This document shows, in pieces, positions 7,746 through 17,187 of a stretch of 64,000 bases of DNA. Source of the stretch: Marinobacterium iners. Its GTDB lineage: Bacteria; Pseudomonadota; Gammaproteobacteria; Pseudomonadales; Balneatricaceae. Position numbers and translations under genes: made by a program. Location: positions 3,286,001-3,350,000 of the forward strand of contig NZ_CP022297.1 of assembly GCF_017310015.1 (NCBI RefSeq), read 5' to 3'. Within the stretch, counting starts at the first letter, position 1. Every line of letters begins with the position of its first letter. The notes beneath the pieces were generated by a model that saw only the letters and a program-made list of their open reading frames with translations, was not told the origin of the DNA and made no database searches.

Positions 7746-8864
7746 AATTCTTTCGAGGTACCCAAAGATGTAAAGAAGAGAGAAAAGCACATTAGACTGA
7801 TGAAAGACTACGCCGTTAGTGATAAACAACACTGAAAATGATATAGCAAATATTAACTTCCCAGAAATTGATAGCATTCTATAAAAATACCAGTAACACG
7901 AAATTATGCTTATTAGTCCAAGCAATCCAAATGAAATGAAAATATTGAGGACATCATTATGTGCAGAGAGAGAAGGACCACCTGGCTGCAACCAAATAGG
8001 ACCAACCCCAGCGATCCATTCTTTTATTCCAAAATTTTCTTCAATGTATGTCAAATAAAATTTATAAATACTTAGGCGACCGCTTGAAGCGGCATCTATA
8101 ACGCTACCTGCATGAGCAGCATCTCGCCCCTTAAAAACGACCCTGTCGTAAACTTCAACCCAATCCACATTAACCAATATCAGGATCAATAAAGGTAGTC
8201 CCCATATTATCAACTTTCGAAACGTATTCTTCATAAGGAGAAGATTTCTGTGCGTAACGATCAAGCTCATAATGTAAGCAAGCATCACCGACCGTACGTT
8301 CAAAGCAAAGATCAAAGTAAAAGGGATTGCTACCCAAAGAAGGCCCGAGGTAATTAATGGGAGGCTGGCTTTTAAGTGTGACTGTGCAATTACATGATTG
8401 GGTGTATTTAAATAGTGCTGATAGTAGCTCTCTCCTGGCATCGCCTCTTGAATATAGCTTATGTAGGAAGCAATCATTAGTAAAAAAATGACTCCGAACG
8501 AAAGATATTTCTTGTACACTAGACTTGCTTGATACATCAACCCAGGTACATTTGTAACAGAAACCAAAAAAAGGCAAGGAATAAAGACTGTCAGCGCGAA
8601 TTTAATGTGTACGAATAGAGGAACTTCGCTGTTAATCTGGCTTGCAAACAATGTGCATGGAAACAAAAAAATCACTAATGGGATAAGCTTGGCATTCGTC
8701 TTACCTTGCTTTAAAAAGAACACTGATAACAGAAGCCCAAAAACTGTATAGTACCCTACAACTGTAGCTGGTTTACTATCAGACCAAATAACGTCGATGG
8801 CGACTCTAGACATCAAAAAAAATAAAGTGATTGCGACTATGAAACTGATTTTAGAAACTTTCAA
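7728..8864 (-). CDS. O-antigen polymerase/ligase-like membrane protein (Wzy candidate)
   Basis: A polytopic membrane protein of about 378 residues with roughly ten hydrophobic segments. Near the C-terminus a periplasmic loop carries GVGPIWLQPGGPSLSAHNDV, which resembles the loop of O-antigen polymerases and ligases (Wzy_C type). In this locus, with a flippase and transferases, polymerisation of the repeat unit is the likely role. The gene is AT-rich. Its start is taken as TTG at 8864 because AAGGTAGG lies just upstream. Extending to the GTG at 8912 would place the N-terminus inside the IS30 inverted repeat. The insertion sequence sits immediately upstream and may affect its expression. Confidence 0.7.
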   Translation of the reverse strand: MKVSKISFIVAITLFFLMSRVAIDVIWSDSKPATVVGYYTVFGLLLSVFFLKQGKTNAKLIPLVIFLFPCTLFASQINSEVPLFVHIKFALTVFIPCLFLVSVTNVPGLMYQASLVYKKYLSFGVIFLLMIASYISYIQEAMPGESYYQHYLNTPNHVIAQSHLKASLPLITSGLLWVAIPFTLIFALNVRSVMLAYIMSLIVTHRNLLLMKNTFRKLIIWGLPLLILILVNVDWVEVYDRVVFKGRDAAHAGSVIDAASSGRLSIYKFYLTYIEENFGIKEWIAGVGPIWLQPGGPSLSAHNDVLNIFISFGLLGLISIISCYWYFYRMLSISGKLIFAISFSVLFITNGVVFHQSNVLFSLLYIFGYLERIPSQHR

Positions 8865-8887
8865 CTCGCCTACCTTTTTTAAAAACG

Positions 8888-9977
8888 TGAATTCAACTAA
8901 TAACTGCAACACCCGCTCATGGTGTGTTGCAATTGCTCTTTAAAAATTACATCAGGTTGAATAAACCCTAATATTTTTCTTGGCCGCAGGTTTAACCTTG
9001 ATTGAAACTGCTCTATCAGCGACTGGCTGAGGCCCCGTAAATCTGTACCCTTGGGTATATACTGACGCAAGAGCCCATTGGCATTTTCGTTTGCACCGCG
9101 TTCGTATGACGCATATGGATCTGCGAAGTAAACATCAGTTTCAAGCTCACGGGCAATACGCTCATGATCAGCAAATTCTAAACCGTTATCGGCGGTTATA
9201 CTGTGAACGAGTTCTTTAAAAGGCTGGAGCATTTCGATTGCTACATCAGCCACTGCACCCGCATGTTTGGTATCTACTTTTCTGACCAAATAAAACCGAC
9301 TCTTACGCTCTAATAGAGTCACGATAACACCTGTTCCTCGTTTACCAATGACAGTGTCGATCTCCCAGTCACCATAGCGGCCTCGTTGATTAATGATTTC
9401 AGGTCTATCATGTATTGAGCGACGACCTAGAATGCGACCACGTTGTTTATGCAACCGTTTTTTATAGCGCTTTAGCTTATGCCTTAGATGTGTAAACAAC
9501 GAACCACCATGATCGTGATCGTTTAGTATGTGCTGATAGATCCACTCGTGACTCACTGGATAACCGATGCGGCCACAGATAGCAGATATTTGTTCAGGAC
9601 TCCAATCTAACTTCAGCATGAACTCAACGGCACTCTTTGTGTTCTCACATATTCGCCTAGGTTTTGACTGCAAGCGGCGCATTAATGCACGTTTTTGAGC
9701 TGTATTAGGGTCATATTGACCTGCTGTACTTGTATTTCTATGTAACTCCCGACTGACAGTCGATGGAGCAATGTTAAGTTTTTTAGCGATTTCTCTTAGT
9801 GAAAATTCCAGTGAGAGCAACGTAGAAATCTGGTATCGTTGGCCCTCGGTCAGCTGCCGATAACTCATGTGGAAAACTCGTTTTTTTTGGTCGAAAAACA
9901 AGGCTACCACATTTCGGTAGCTGGCCTCTTTCCGACCAGGTTCATCACATGAGTGTTGCGGTTATTATCTGAATTCA
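8888..9977 (-). mobile_element. IS30-family insertion sequence, apparently intact
   Basis: An IS30-type transposase gene lies between inverted repeats. The left end TAATAACTGCAACAC (8898-8912) matches the reverse complement of the right end GTGTTGCGGTTATTA (9953-9967) at 14 of 15 bases. Both are bordered, two bases further out, by TGAATTCA (8888-8895 and 9970-9977). This octamer is itself a palindrome, so it could be part of the ends or a target duplication. It sits between the polymerase gene and the next glycosyltransferase gene and does not visibly split an ORF. Confidence 0.8.
8897..9868 (-). CDS. IS30-family transposase
   Basis: About 323 residues from the ATG at 9868, the usual MSYRQLTEGQRYQI start of the family. 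The GTG at 9910 is an unlikely longer start. An N-terminal helix-turn-helix (SLREIAKKLNIAPSTVSREL) recognises the ends. The DDE catalytic core is complete: DWEIDTVIGK, then SITADNGLEFADH, then ERGANENANGLLRQYIPK with the final Glu. No frameshift or stop is seen, so the enzyme looks functional. Its stop codon lies inside the left inverted repeat. Confidence 0.93.
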   Translation of the reverse strand: MSYRQLTEGQRYQISTLLSLEFSLREIAKKLNIAPSTVSRELHRNTSTAGQYDPNTAQKRALMRRLQSKPRRICENTKSAVEFMLKLDWSPEQISAICGRIGYPVSHEWIYQHILNDHDHGGSLFTHLRHKLKRYKKRLHKQRGRILGRRSIHDRPEIINQRGRYGDWEIDTVIGKRGTGVIVTLLERKSRFYLVRKVDTKHAGAVADVAIEMLQPFKELVHSITADNGLEFADHERIARELETDVYFADPYASYERGANENANGLLRQYIPKGTDLRGLSQSLIEQFQSRLNLRPRKILGFIQPDVIFKEQLQHTMSGCCSY

Positions 9978-10129
9978 GGAAATCTGGAATAAATACTGCT
10001 CAATTACTATTCGAGTTCTATTAACCCAGCGGCAGCACCTGCAGGAAGAGGCACAGCTATGACGGGCTTCTAACTAAGATTTACAGACCTAAACTGCCAC
10101 CAGTTTAATGGCATCATCCGATGATTATA
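9978..10129. other. Non-coding gap between IS30 and a glycosyltransferase gene
   Basis: About 150 AT-rich bases. I see no gene, convincing promoter or terminator. It is the presumed insertion flank of the IS element. Confidence 0.4.
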
Positions 10130-11236
10130 CTAGCTGAACACATTTTTTACGCTATCCCCTTTTTTGGGAGCATCGGGGCTTGCTAATTGAGCGAATTTTC
10201 TTGCTACATTAATCTCGTTGTACTGAGATATATTCGGCTCCACAAACGAGGTAAAGTCATTATTGAGAAAGGCAATAAACTCATTCATATCAAAATTTTC
10301 CTGACATATTGTTATGAAAGGCCTAGACGAGAGCACATAATCAACAATTTTACTTGGCGCCTGAATACTTGTTGCATTGGAGAAGTTTATCAAGAAATCC
10401 ATACGGGAGAGAATTTCAAGACATTCATCGCGTGGAATCTTTGCATGTAATTTCATGCGCCCCGCTAGCTCTGATATGTAAGGTTCCAAAATACTTATTG
10501 TGTGTGAGTTAGAAAGATCAGTGTAGATATGAAAAACATAATCACGTTCAATTTTTGATAAAAAATCAAGAAAGGCTGAAGGATCGCGTATCTTCTTATA
10601 TAATGCGCCAGCAAAAGCAAAAGATGGAATGGGGTTTTTTTTATAGTTTTTCGAATAATCGGCTTCTAAATCAAAGCCTTGCGGGATTACTTTTATCTTG
10701 CCAGCTGGCACCAGTATATTTTCATAGGCGACTGCTGATGATTCTATAGGCACAGTCACGTAATTAAATTCCTTTAGTATGATCCGCTCCAAACCTCTAG
10801 CATAAAACGGTTTTTTACTGACTGGGTTTGTGCTGTAAGGATCGCCATAATCAGCCACAGCATAGGTTGTTTCTAAACGGTTTGATTTAATAGCCAGCCA
10901 AGTAGCAAGATGCACGGTAAATGGGAGGCCGATAGATATTGTTAAATCCACATATTTTGATTTAATCTCAAATATTAATTTTATGGCCTCAAAAAAATTT
11001 TTCCCATCTGGTAGTGATTTTGATAATACGCCACCTATAGCGGACCGCATTAATCGTCGTATTTTTGATACTGGCTGCTTGAGTTTAACGTTTTTTTCTA
11101 ATTTACTATTTTTTCGAGCTGAGATAAATTCCACCTCATGACCGAGGTTTCTTAGTGTCTTGTACAGTGATTTTGCCCGAAAAGCTCTTGGCGTTGTTTC
11201 TTCAAGATCAAAAAAAGATACTATTAGTATTTTCAT
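10130..11236 (-). CDS. Glycosyltransferase, GT-B fold, family 4-like
   Basis: A 368-residue AT-rich gene product. The start MKILIVSFFDLEETTPRAFR with RAKSLYKTLRNLGHEVEFIS is typical of GT4-like enzymes that assemble polysaccharide repeat units. Further on are VIPQGFDLEADY (about residue 190) and SRMDFLINFSNATSIQAPSKIVDYVLSSRPFI, the donor-binding C-terminal domain. Which sugar it transfers is unknown. It is separated from the downstream polymerase by the IS30 element and from the upstream flippase by 92 bases. Like the other AT-rich genes here, it was probably acquired as part of a variable repeat-unit module. Confidence 0.75.
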   Translation of the reverse strand: MKILIVSFFDLEETTPRAFRAKSLYKTLRNLGHEVEFISARKNSKLEKNVKLKQPVSKIRRLMRSAIGGVLSKSLPDGKNFFEAIKLIFEIKSKYVDLTISIGLPFTVHLATWLAIKSNRLETTYAVADYGDPYSTNPVSKKPFYARGLERIILKEFNYVTVPIESSAVAYENILVPAGKIKVIPQGFDLEADYSKNYKKNPIPSFAFAGALYKKIRDPSAFLDFLSKIERDYVFHIYTDLSNSHTISILEPYISELAGRMKLHAKIPRDECLEILSRMDFLINFSNATSIQAPSKIVDYVLSSRPFITICQENFDMNEFIAFLNNDFTSFVEPNISQYNEINVARKFAQLASPDAPKKGDSVKNVFS

Positions 11237-11328
11237 ATTATTGAATATTTAGTATTTATTAAATTTGAGTTTATTGACGTCAAGATTGATCGTGCTCTAC
11301 AGTTTCGAGTACGGCTTTAAGTTCGCTT

Positions 11329-12753
11329 TTAACTTTTGGATGATTTAGTGAATCTTGCAGTTACAAATCCTACGGCTTCACGCACTTCCGCTTTAAAGCT
11401 AATCAAAGCTCCAACAAACAACAGGCCCCAAAACGCCAGCATCAATGAATAGATGCGGGCGCCATATAATGTAAAGATGCTAGCTCCTGCTACCACCAAA
11501 GCTGAGTATCCGTATAGCAGCAACCTTGGCATCGGTTTCCAAAGATAGATTGAAAACTCTGTGCGTAGTATGAAAAACACCCAAAATGATATGCAAGTAC
11601 TGACTGCCGCACCCGCAGCACCGAAGCTTGGAATCATCAGCCAGTTTCCTACAAGATTGACTACAAAGGCAATCAAGGCGGCCAGCATGGCAAAAATGCT
11701 ACGGCGTGATATGCCTATGCCCACTACAGTTGTTTCTGAGAGCGTATATAATAATGGTGCGCCAAGACATGCCACCAGAATCCATTGAACTTCAGAATAA
11801 CTAGCAGGTAAAAACAATGTTACGACCCATGAAAGTAGACCTGCTAGGCAGAATATCAGTACAACAAGACCCAGTATGTAGCGATTTACTTTGTGTACAT
11901 TTTCAAGTCCTTCACCTTTACTAGCCCATTTATATACAGTGGGAGCCCAAACAGTGGAGAAGACACTTTGCAGAATGACAGCCGCTGCTGCAAAACTCAC
12001 GGCAACTGAATATATGCCAAGTTCTTCGAAGCTTGCCAATGTACGTAAAAATACTTTATCAATTGCTGTCAGACCCCAGTAGGCAATGCCTCCTAGTATC
12101 AATGGAAGTCCAAAACGCAGCATTTCTTTCAAATGCTTAAGGTCAAGTGAACCTGTTATACCTGCGATCCACTCTCTGCGTGTATTGAACAACAATACTG
12201 TACAGACAAATAAAATAGCTGCTGTGTTTGCTATCACTAGGTTGGTCAAATTTTTATCAGCACCTAGCAAAACATAGCCACCAACGATAGCGAGGAATAG
12301 CATTTTTGGCATTAACTGACTCATTGAATAGGCTAGTCCCTGCTCGTTCATCCGCAGCACTAATGACAGGAAGCGGGATACAAATGCAGTCAGCAATACA
12401 GTCGCAATCAGCAAGCTCAATTGCCATTCGGGGCGATCAAAAAGCCAGTTTGCAAGAGCACCGCCGAATGACAGCAAAATCAGTAGTGTTGCCAGAAGGA
12501 TTGACAGGCCTGGCAATAGAGAGCGTTTAAGCAGCGCAGGTTTATCGATAACCTCATGAAATTCACGTACATACGCCTGGTCCAGTCCTAGGCTAAAAAG
12601 GAGAGTGCTCAAGCCAATAGCAACATTTAGCATCGCCATTCTGCCGATATCTTCCTGTGAAAAGAACCAGGTTATAATCGGGAGCGTGATAAGACCCAGC
12701 AGTGCACCACCGATCGGGCCTATTGCAAAGGCTGCTATTTTACGTGGCGTCAC
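11329..12753 (-). CDS. Polysaccharide flippase, Wzx/MATE-like
   Basis: A 474-residue integral membrane protein with about 12-14 hydrophobic segments and the start PRKIAAFAIGPIGGALLGLITLPIITWFF, characteristic of the polysaccharide biosynthesis/RfbX-Wzx family. It is expected to move the undecaprenyl-linked repeat unit across the inner membrane. Its ATG overlaps the stop of wecE by 4 bases. Just past its stop a +1 frame continues for about 20 coding-like codons to a TGA near 11287, so a small 3' frameshift that shortened the tail is possible. Assigning it as the Wzx of this unit is inferred from context. Confidence 0.85.
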   Translation of the reverse strand: MTPRKIAAFAIGPIGGALLGLITLPIITWFFSQEDIGRMAMLNVAIGLSTLLFSLGLDQAYVREFHEVIDKPALLKRSLLPGLSILLATLLILLSFGGALANWLFDRPEWQLSLLIATVLLTAFVSRFLSLVLRMNEQGLAYSMSQLMPKMLFLAIVGGYVLLGADKNLTNLVIANTAAILFVCTVLLFNTRREWIAGITGSLDLKHLKEMLRFGLPLILGGIAYWGLTAIDKVFLRTLASFEELGIYSVAVSFAAAAVILQSVFSTVWAPTVYKWASKGEGLENVHKVNRYILGLVVLIFCLAGLLSWVVTLFLPASYSEVQWILVACLGAPLLYTLSETTVVGIGISRRSIFAMLAALIAFVVNLVGNWLMIPSFGAAGAAVSTCISFWVFFILRTEFSIYLWKPMPRLLLYGYSALVVAGASIFTLYGARIYSLMLAFWGLLFVGALISFKAEVREAVGFVTARFTKSSKS

Positions 12754-13880
12754 ATGTAAAACTCTTTAACCGCTGTAATCACATGCGCTTGATCATTCAT
12801 AGACAGCCCATAATACATAGGCAAACGGATCAAGCGTTCACTTTCCGTGGTGGTGTAACGATCTTCCCCGTGGAAACGTGCGAACTGCATACCAGCGGCA
12901 GCCGTGTGCAGTGGAACATAATGAAAAACCGCTAATATATTGTTCGCCTTGAGGTGCTCAAGCAATGCAGTACGCCCTTCCAGATCTGCCACCTTGAGGT
13001 AGAACATGTGCGCATTGTGGGTGCACGCTTCGGGAAGTGTCGGCAGTTCGATTTTACCTGCTACTTGCAGGGGTAGCAGTGCATCATAATACGCCTGCCA
13101 GCTTGCAAGTCGGTTTGTGTTGATTTCTTCAGCACTTTCCAGTTGACCCCACAGAAACGCGGCCTGAAGCTCACTCGGCAGATAGCTGCTGCCGACATCA
13201 ACCCATTGGTATTTATCGACCATTCCACGGAAGAACTGGCTACGGTTGGTGCCTTTTTCGCGGATGATTTCAGCTCTTTCCTTGAACTGATCGTCGTTGA
13301 TGATAAGCAGCCCGCCTTCACCACCGCTGGTGTAGTTTTTAGTTTCGTGAAAGCTGAATGCGCCCATATGGCCGATGGTACCAAGCGCCTGGCCTTTGTA
13401 AGTGCTCATCATGCCCTGTGCCGCATCCTCGATCACAAATAACTGATGTCGGTTGGCAATCTCCATGATGGTATCCATTTCACAGGCAACACCTGCGTAG
13501 TGGACGGGAACAATGGCACGTGTTTTCTCGGTAATGGCCGCTTCGATCAACCGCTCGTCAATGTTCATGGTGTCGGGGCGAATATCAACAAATACTATTT
13601 TCGCGCCACGCAATACAAACGCATTCGCCGTGCTGACAAAGGTATAGCTCGGCATGATCACTTCATCGCCGCGCTGAATATCAATCAGCAAAGCTGCAAG
13701 CTCTAATGCCGCCGTGCAAGACGGGTTGAGCAGTGCTTTTTTGCAGGGCAGATTTTCTTCAAACCATGTCTGACATTTTTTGCCGAACGGGCCGTCGCCG
13801 GAGAGTTTTCCATTTTTTATGGCTTCCTCAACGAAGACGAGCTCGGTTCCGAGGAATGGGGGGCGATTAAAATCAATCAT
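12750..13880 (-). CDS. wecE: dTDP-4-amino-4,6-dideoxygalactose transaminase
   Basis: PLP-dependent sugar aminotransferase (DegT/DnrJ/EryC1 family) that converts dTDP-4-keto-6-deoxyglucose to dTDP-Fuc4N, using glutamate as amino donor. From the ATG at 13880 it has 376 residues, the same length as the E. coli enzyme. The TTG at 13889 would add three residues. Visible motifs are FNRPPFLGTE at the start, NPSCTAALELAALL, DEVIMPSYTFVSTANAF, FVDIRPDTMNID and the PLP-lysine region FHETKNYTSGGEGG. Its substrate is supplied by rmlA and rmlB in the same operon. It overlaps the genes on both sides. Confidence 0.92.
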   Translation of the reverse strand: MIDFNRPPFLGTELVFVEEAIKNGKLSGDGPFGKKCQTWFEENLPCKKALLNPSCTAALELAALLIDIQRGDEVIMPSYTFVSTANAFVLRGAKIVFVDIRPDTMNIDERLIEAAITEKTRAIVPVHYAGVACEMDTIMEIANRHQLFVIEDAAQGMMSTYKGQALGTIGHMGAFSFHETKNYTSGGEGGLLIINDDQFKERAEIIREKGTNRSQFFRGMVDKYQWVDVGSSYLPSELQAAFLWGQLESAEEINTNRLASWQAYYDALLPLQVAGKIELPTLPEACTHNAHMFYLKVADLEGRTALLEHLKANNILAVFHYVPLHTAAAGMQFARFHGEDRYTTTESERLIRLPMYYGLSMNDQAHVITAVKEFYM

Positions 13881-14571
13881 TGTAGCCAAAGCTCTTCATG
13901 TATTGTGTCGCGTTTGGACCTTCATTAAATATGAGATCTAGAATAGTCACACCATGCTCGAAGGGTTCGTGTAACTGGCGATACTCAGGGTATCCGCTGT
14001 AATCCATCCATTCGACCTGAATACCCTTTTCTTCTGCAAGTCCCATGTCGAAATAATGTTTTGCAGATGGTCCGCTCAAATAAACATCGGCGCCCGCCTG
14101 TTCACATATACTAATCAGCTTCTCAGTTTTCCCATCAAGAATCTCATACTCATGCGACCAGGTTAGCTTTGTATCTATACCAAGAATTTCGTTTGCAATC
14201 TTTATTAGACTAAAGTTAATGGTACTCAAATCCAAAAAATCACAGCCAAGATAAAAAACTTCAAAAATCGCTTTATATTCGCCAAAAAACTTAGACTTTG
14301 AATAATTTTGAGATAGAGTCTGCCAGTGTTTTCGAGCCCATCTTGGGTCAGTTATTTTTGTCTCAAGAATACTTTGCTCTAGACTTTTTTGGGCGCAAGG
14401 TATTGTGAGCCACTTACTACCTTGCTTAGTCTTAATTACGTTTCGATTTCGCCAATCATTCTTTGTATATTGTGCTGTATCAAAAAAAACAAACTCATCG
14501 ACCATATTAATCAGATCAAAGTATCCCTTCCAAGGAATATAGCTTGATTGGAGAATCGCCAACTTCTTCAT
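13873..14571 (-). CDS. WbqC family protein
   Basis: A 232-residue member of the WbqC-like family, recognised from the start KLAILQSSYIPWKGYFDLIN followed by VFFDTAQYTKNDWRNRN and, near the C-terminus, VYLSGPSAKHYFD. The biochemical role of WbqC proteins is not firmly established; they occur in O-antigen and other amino-sugar clusters. Here it lies between wecE and the acyltransferase gene, with overlaps on both sides, so it probably takes part in making or modifying the Fuc4N-type sugar. The call is by family resemblance only. Confidence 0.8.
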   Translation of the reverse strand: MKKLAILQSSYIPWKGYFDLINMVDEFVFFDTAQYTKNDWRNRNVIKTKQGSKWLTIPCAQKSLEQSILETKITDPRWARKHWQTLSQNYSKSKFFGEYKAIFEVFYLGCDFLDLSTINFSLIKIANEILGIDTKLTWSHEYEILDGKTEKLISICEQAGADVYLSGPSAKHYFDMGLAEEKGIQVEWMDYSGYPEYRQLHEPFEHGVTILDLIFNEGPNATQYMKSFGYND

Positions 14572-15233
14572 GCTACGACTATTCCTTTATCTCTGTGCGA
14601 TGAAACAAGCTTGGCAGGAATGCCAAGATTCTTAGAAAACGCATCTGTATTTGATAAAACCAATGACTTTGATCCAATCATAGATTCCGTTTTGATAACA
14701 GTATTCTGAACACAGGTCGAATTAAAACCAAAAAAACAATTATCTTCAACTTTGCAATTACCACCCAACAACGTTTGACTAGCAAAAAAACAATGACTAC
14801 CGATATCAACATCGTGCGAAATCGTTACCGAAGACCAGATAATGTTGTTATCACCCAATCTTGAAAACGGCTCTAAAACGCTTCCAATAAGGACTACATT
14901 GTTATTCCCAAGAATAACCGTTTCGTCCAGTATGGCGCTGCTATCGATATAATTAACAAACTGATAGCCCTTAAAACAGGCTTTTTCATACATCGATCTT
15001 CTATTTCGCATGCTGGAATAACCAACAGCAACAAACATCAAAAATCGGTCTTTTGGATAAAGGCGGTCGATATTCTCAAATGCTACCAAAGGAAGATCGT
15101 CAAAGGAGCTCATATCGCGCTTAAACGCTTCATCCACACAAAATGCTACTACCTTTTGACCTTTAACTCGATCTAGATACAGGCGCATCATCCTGGCGAA
15201 GCTTCCGGCGCCGTAGATTACAATCTCCTTCAT
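14568..15233 (-). CDS. NeuD-like sugar O/N-acyltransferase (left-handed beta-helix)
   Basis: A 221-residue protein with an N-terminal nucleotide-binding-like part (EIVIYGAGSFARMMRLYL) and a C-terminal left-handed parallel beta-helix of hexapeptide repeats (ILDETVILGNNNVVLIGSVL, then the DVDIGSHCFF and VEDNCFF turns). This layout is that of the PglD/NeuD acetyltransferases. The locus contains wecE but no WecD-like GNAT, so this enzyme is the best candidate to acylate dTDP-Fuc4N. That assignment is inference. It overlaps the flanking genes by 4 bases each. Confidence 0.78.
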   Translation of the reverse strand: MKEIVIYGAGSFARMMRLYLDRVKGQKVVAFCVDEAFKRDMSSFDDLPLVAFENIDRLYPKDRFLMFVAVGYSSMRNRRSMYEKACFKGYQFVNYIDSSAILDETVILGNNNVVLIGSVLEPFSRLGDNNIIWSSVTISHDVDIGSHCFFASQTLLGGNCKVEDNCFFGFNSTCVQNTVIKTESMIGSKSLVLSNTDAFSKNLGIPAKLVSSHRDKGIVVA

Positions 15234-16291
15234 TCCTCTAATACTCCGTTAAGCTGACGAATCAAATTCTCGCGTGAAAAATATGAACGAATTAGACTCG
15301 CATTTTCTTCTGCATCCTTAGTCGTGATCCGGCAGAGCTCTAGCTTTTCAACGTCGTTCAGCTTAATTCCCAAGCCTTTCAAAAAACGCCAATGGCTCAC
15401 ACCACTCCGCATAAACACCGTTTTCCCCATACCCAAAAGCATAATAGTGTTGCCCATGGCCTGTTGTCGCTGATGATTAAAAATTGCGATATCGAGGCTT
15501 TTCAAAAACTTCAGATACTCATCAAACGCCATAAATGACGTAAGGGGTACAAACTTATCACCAAACCACGCATTGCCTGTTTCAATAACTTTTTTAGCGT
15601 GTTCCTGATCACCGTAGGAAAGCGGTACAAAGATTTTTATCTCATCTTCTTTATAGGGCAATAGTTTTTCTAATGATTCTATGTGGTTGTTGCTTGGATC
15701 AGCGGAGTTGCCAACCAGTATATTTATACTTGTGTGCCCTTCTGTTTTTTCTTGTGCTGCTTGAACAATGTTTGGGTCAACCACATTACTCAGATACATC
15801 AGGCATTCATGATGTTTTCCCTTGGCACCATACCACTGTCTAGCAAGTTCTACATCACCAGGTATGTAGGTTACCAAGTGCCCCATATTTTTGATCACTG
15901 GCCGACGAAAGAACTCCCTGAGTTTCCATTTTAAGTTTTTTTCACCTAGCTTGTGAACATAAAGATCACCACCCCACATCACCCAGTAGCATTTTTTGAG
16001 CAGCCAAGGCATAAAGAAAAGAATCAATATAATTTTGGAGTTAGATAGCCCATGTAGGATAACTTTCTCTGAAACCTGCATAAGCTGAACCAGCTTCAAA
16101 AGTCCTTTAACCTGGCCGGTCTTAGTTCTTTTAACCTTATAATTTGATTTATATTGTTTGACCGGGTATTTATCATGATCACCATTTAGCCAAAAAAAAT
16201 GATCATCCAAACTGAAATTATCTTCTATGAAATCAGTAAATGGTGGTATGAACTTTTCCAGATTACAGACATGCAATATCTTACTGCTCAC
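15230..16291 (-). CDS. wecF: Fuc4NAc transferase (GT56, WecF/RffT family)
   Basis: A 353-residue member of the TDP-Fuc4NAc:lipid II transferase family. Visible segments include ILHVCNLEKFIPPFTDFIE at the start, the conserved VMWGGDLYVHK region near residue 125, ILVGNSADPSNNHIE near residue 200, and VPLSYGD and FNHQRQQAMGNTIMLLGMGK, which form the donor site in this family. In enterobacteria WecF completes the GlcNAc-ManNAcA-Fuc4NAc trisaccharide. It fits the Fuc4N synthesis genes beside it. Overlaps of 4 bases with both neighbours place it in a tightly coupled operon. Confidence 0.88.
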   Translation of the reverse strand: MSSKILHVCNLEKFIPPFTDFIEDNFSLDDHFFWLNGDHDKYPVKQYKSNYKVKRTKTGQVKGLLKLVQLMQVSEKVILHGLSNSKIILILFFMPWLLKKCYWVMWGGDLYVHKLGEKNLKWKLREFFRRPVIKNMGHLVTYIPGDVELARQWYGAKGKHHECLMYLSNVVDPNIVQAAQEKTEGHTSINILVGNSADPSNNHIESLEKLLPYKEDEIKIFVPLSYGDQEHAKKVIETGNAWFGDKFVPLTSFMAFDEYLKFLKSLDIAIFNHQRQQAMGNTIMLLGMGKTVFMRSGVSHWRFLKGLGIKLNDVEKLELCRITTKDAEENASLIRSYFSRENLIRQLNGVLEE

Positions 16292-17157
16292 TGCTCGCCC
16301 ACCAGTCTCAGCAAATATTGTCCATAACCATTTTTACTTAGTGCAGCCGCTTGAGTCTTGAGATGTTCTTTAGCTAACCAACCGTTATTGAATGCAATCT
16401 CTTCCAGACATGCAACCTTCAACCCCTGCCTGTCCTCTATAATTTGCACAAACTGCGATGCTTCCAACAGGCTTTCATGGGTGCCAGTATCCAGCCAGGC
16501 AAAGCCACGGCCCAGCAGTTCCACATTCAGATCACCGCGCTCAAGATAAGCCTGGTTCACGCTGGTAATTTCCAGCTCGCCACGGTGCGAGGGTTTTACC
16601 TGCTTGGCGATGTCCACCACGTCGTTGTCGTAGAAATAGAGACCGGTTACGGCGTAGTTGGACTTGGGCTGTTCGGGCTTTTCTTCAATGGAAATTGCTT
16701 TGTTATTTTCATCAAAAGCAACCACACCAAAACGTTCTGGATCTTTAACCTGATAGCCAAATACAGTAGCACCAGAGGTGCGGGCAGCGACCAGTTTCAG
16801 CTTGGGAGTGAAACCCTGACCATAGAAAATATTGTCACCCAGTACCAGGCATACACTGTCATCACCGATAAAGTCTTCACCAATGATAAAGGCCTGCGCC
16901 AGACCGTCTGGGCTTGGCTGTTCGGCGTAGCTGAGTTGAATGCCGAAGTTGCTGCCATTGCCCAGCAGTTTTTCAAAGTTGGGCAGGTCTTCGGGGGTAG
17001 AAATGATCAGGATATCACGGATACCCGCCAGCATCAGTACCGAGAGCGGGTAATAGATCATCGGCTTGTCGTAGATGGGCAGCAGTTGCTTGGACACGCC
17101 TTTGGTGATCGGATACAAACGGGTGCCGGAACCACCGGCGAGGATAATGCCTTTCAT
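16288..17157 (-). CDS. rmlA: Glucose-1-phosphate thymidylyltransferase
   Basis: Makes dTDP-glucose from glucose-1-phosphate and dTTP, the first step toward dTDP-Fuc4N here. The 289-residue length is typical. The nucleotidyltransferase signature LAGGSGTRLYPITKGVSKQL is at residues 6-25, followed by IYDKPMIYYPLS, EQPSPDGLAQAF, LVLGDNIFYG and the WLDTGTH segment near residue 222. It lies 30 bases downstream of rmlB and overlaps wecF by 4 bases. Confidence 0.96.
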   Translation of the reverse strand: MKGIILAGGSGTRLYPITKGVSKQLLPIYDKPMIYYPLSVLMLAGIRDILIISTPEDLPNFEKLLGNGSNFGIQLSYAEQPSPDGLAQAFIIGEDFIGDDSVCLVLGDNIFYGQGFTPKLKLVAARTSGATVFGYQVKDPERFGVVAFDENNKAISIEEKPEQPKSNYAVTGLYFYDNDVVDIAKQVKPSHRGELEITSVNQAYLERGDLNVELLGRGFAWLDTGTHESLLEASQFVQIIEDRQGLKVACLEEIAFNNGWLAKEHLKTQAAALSKNGYGQYLLRLVGEQ

Positions 17158-17187
17158 GGTCTGTCCTTGTGACTGAACGAGTTGCTA

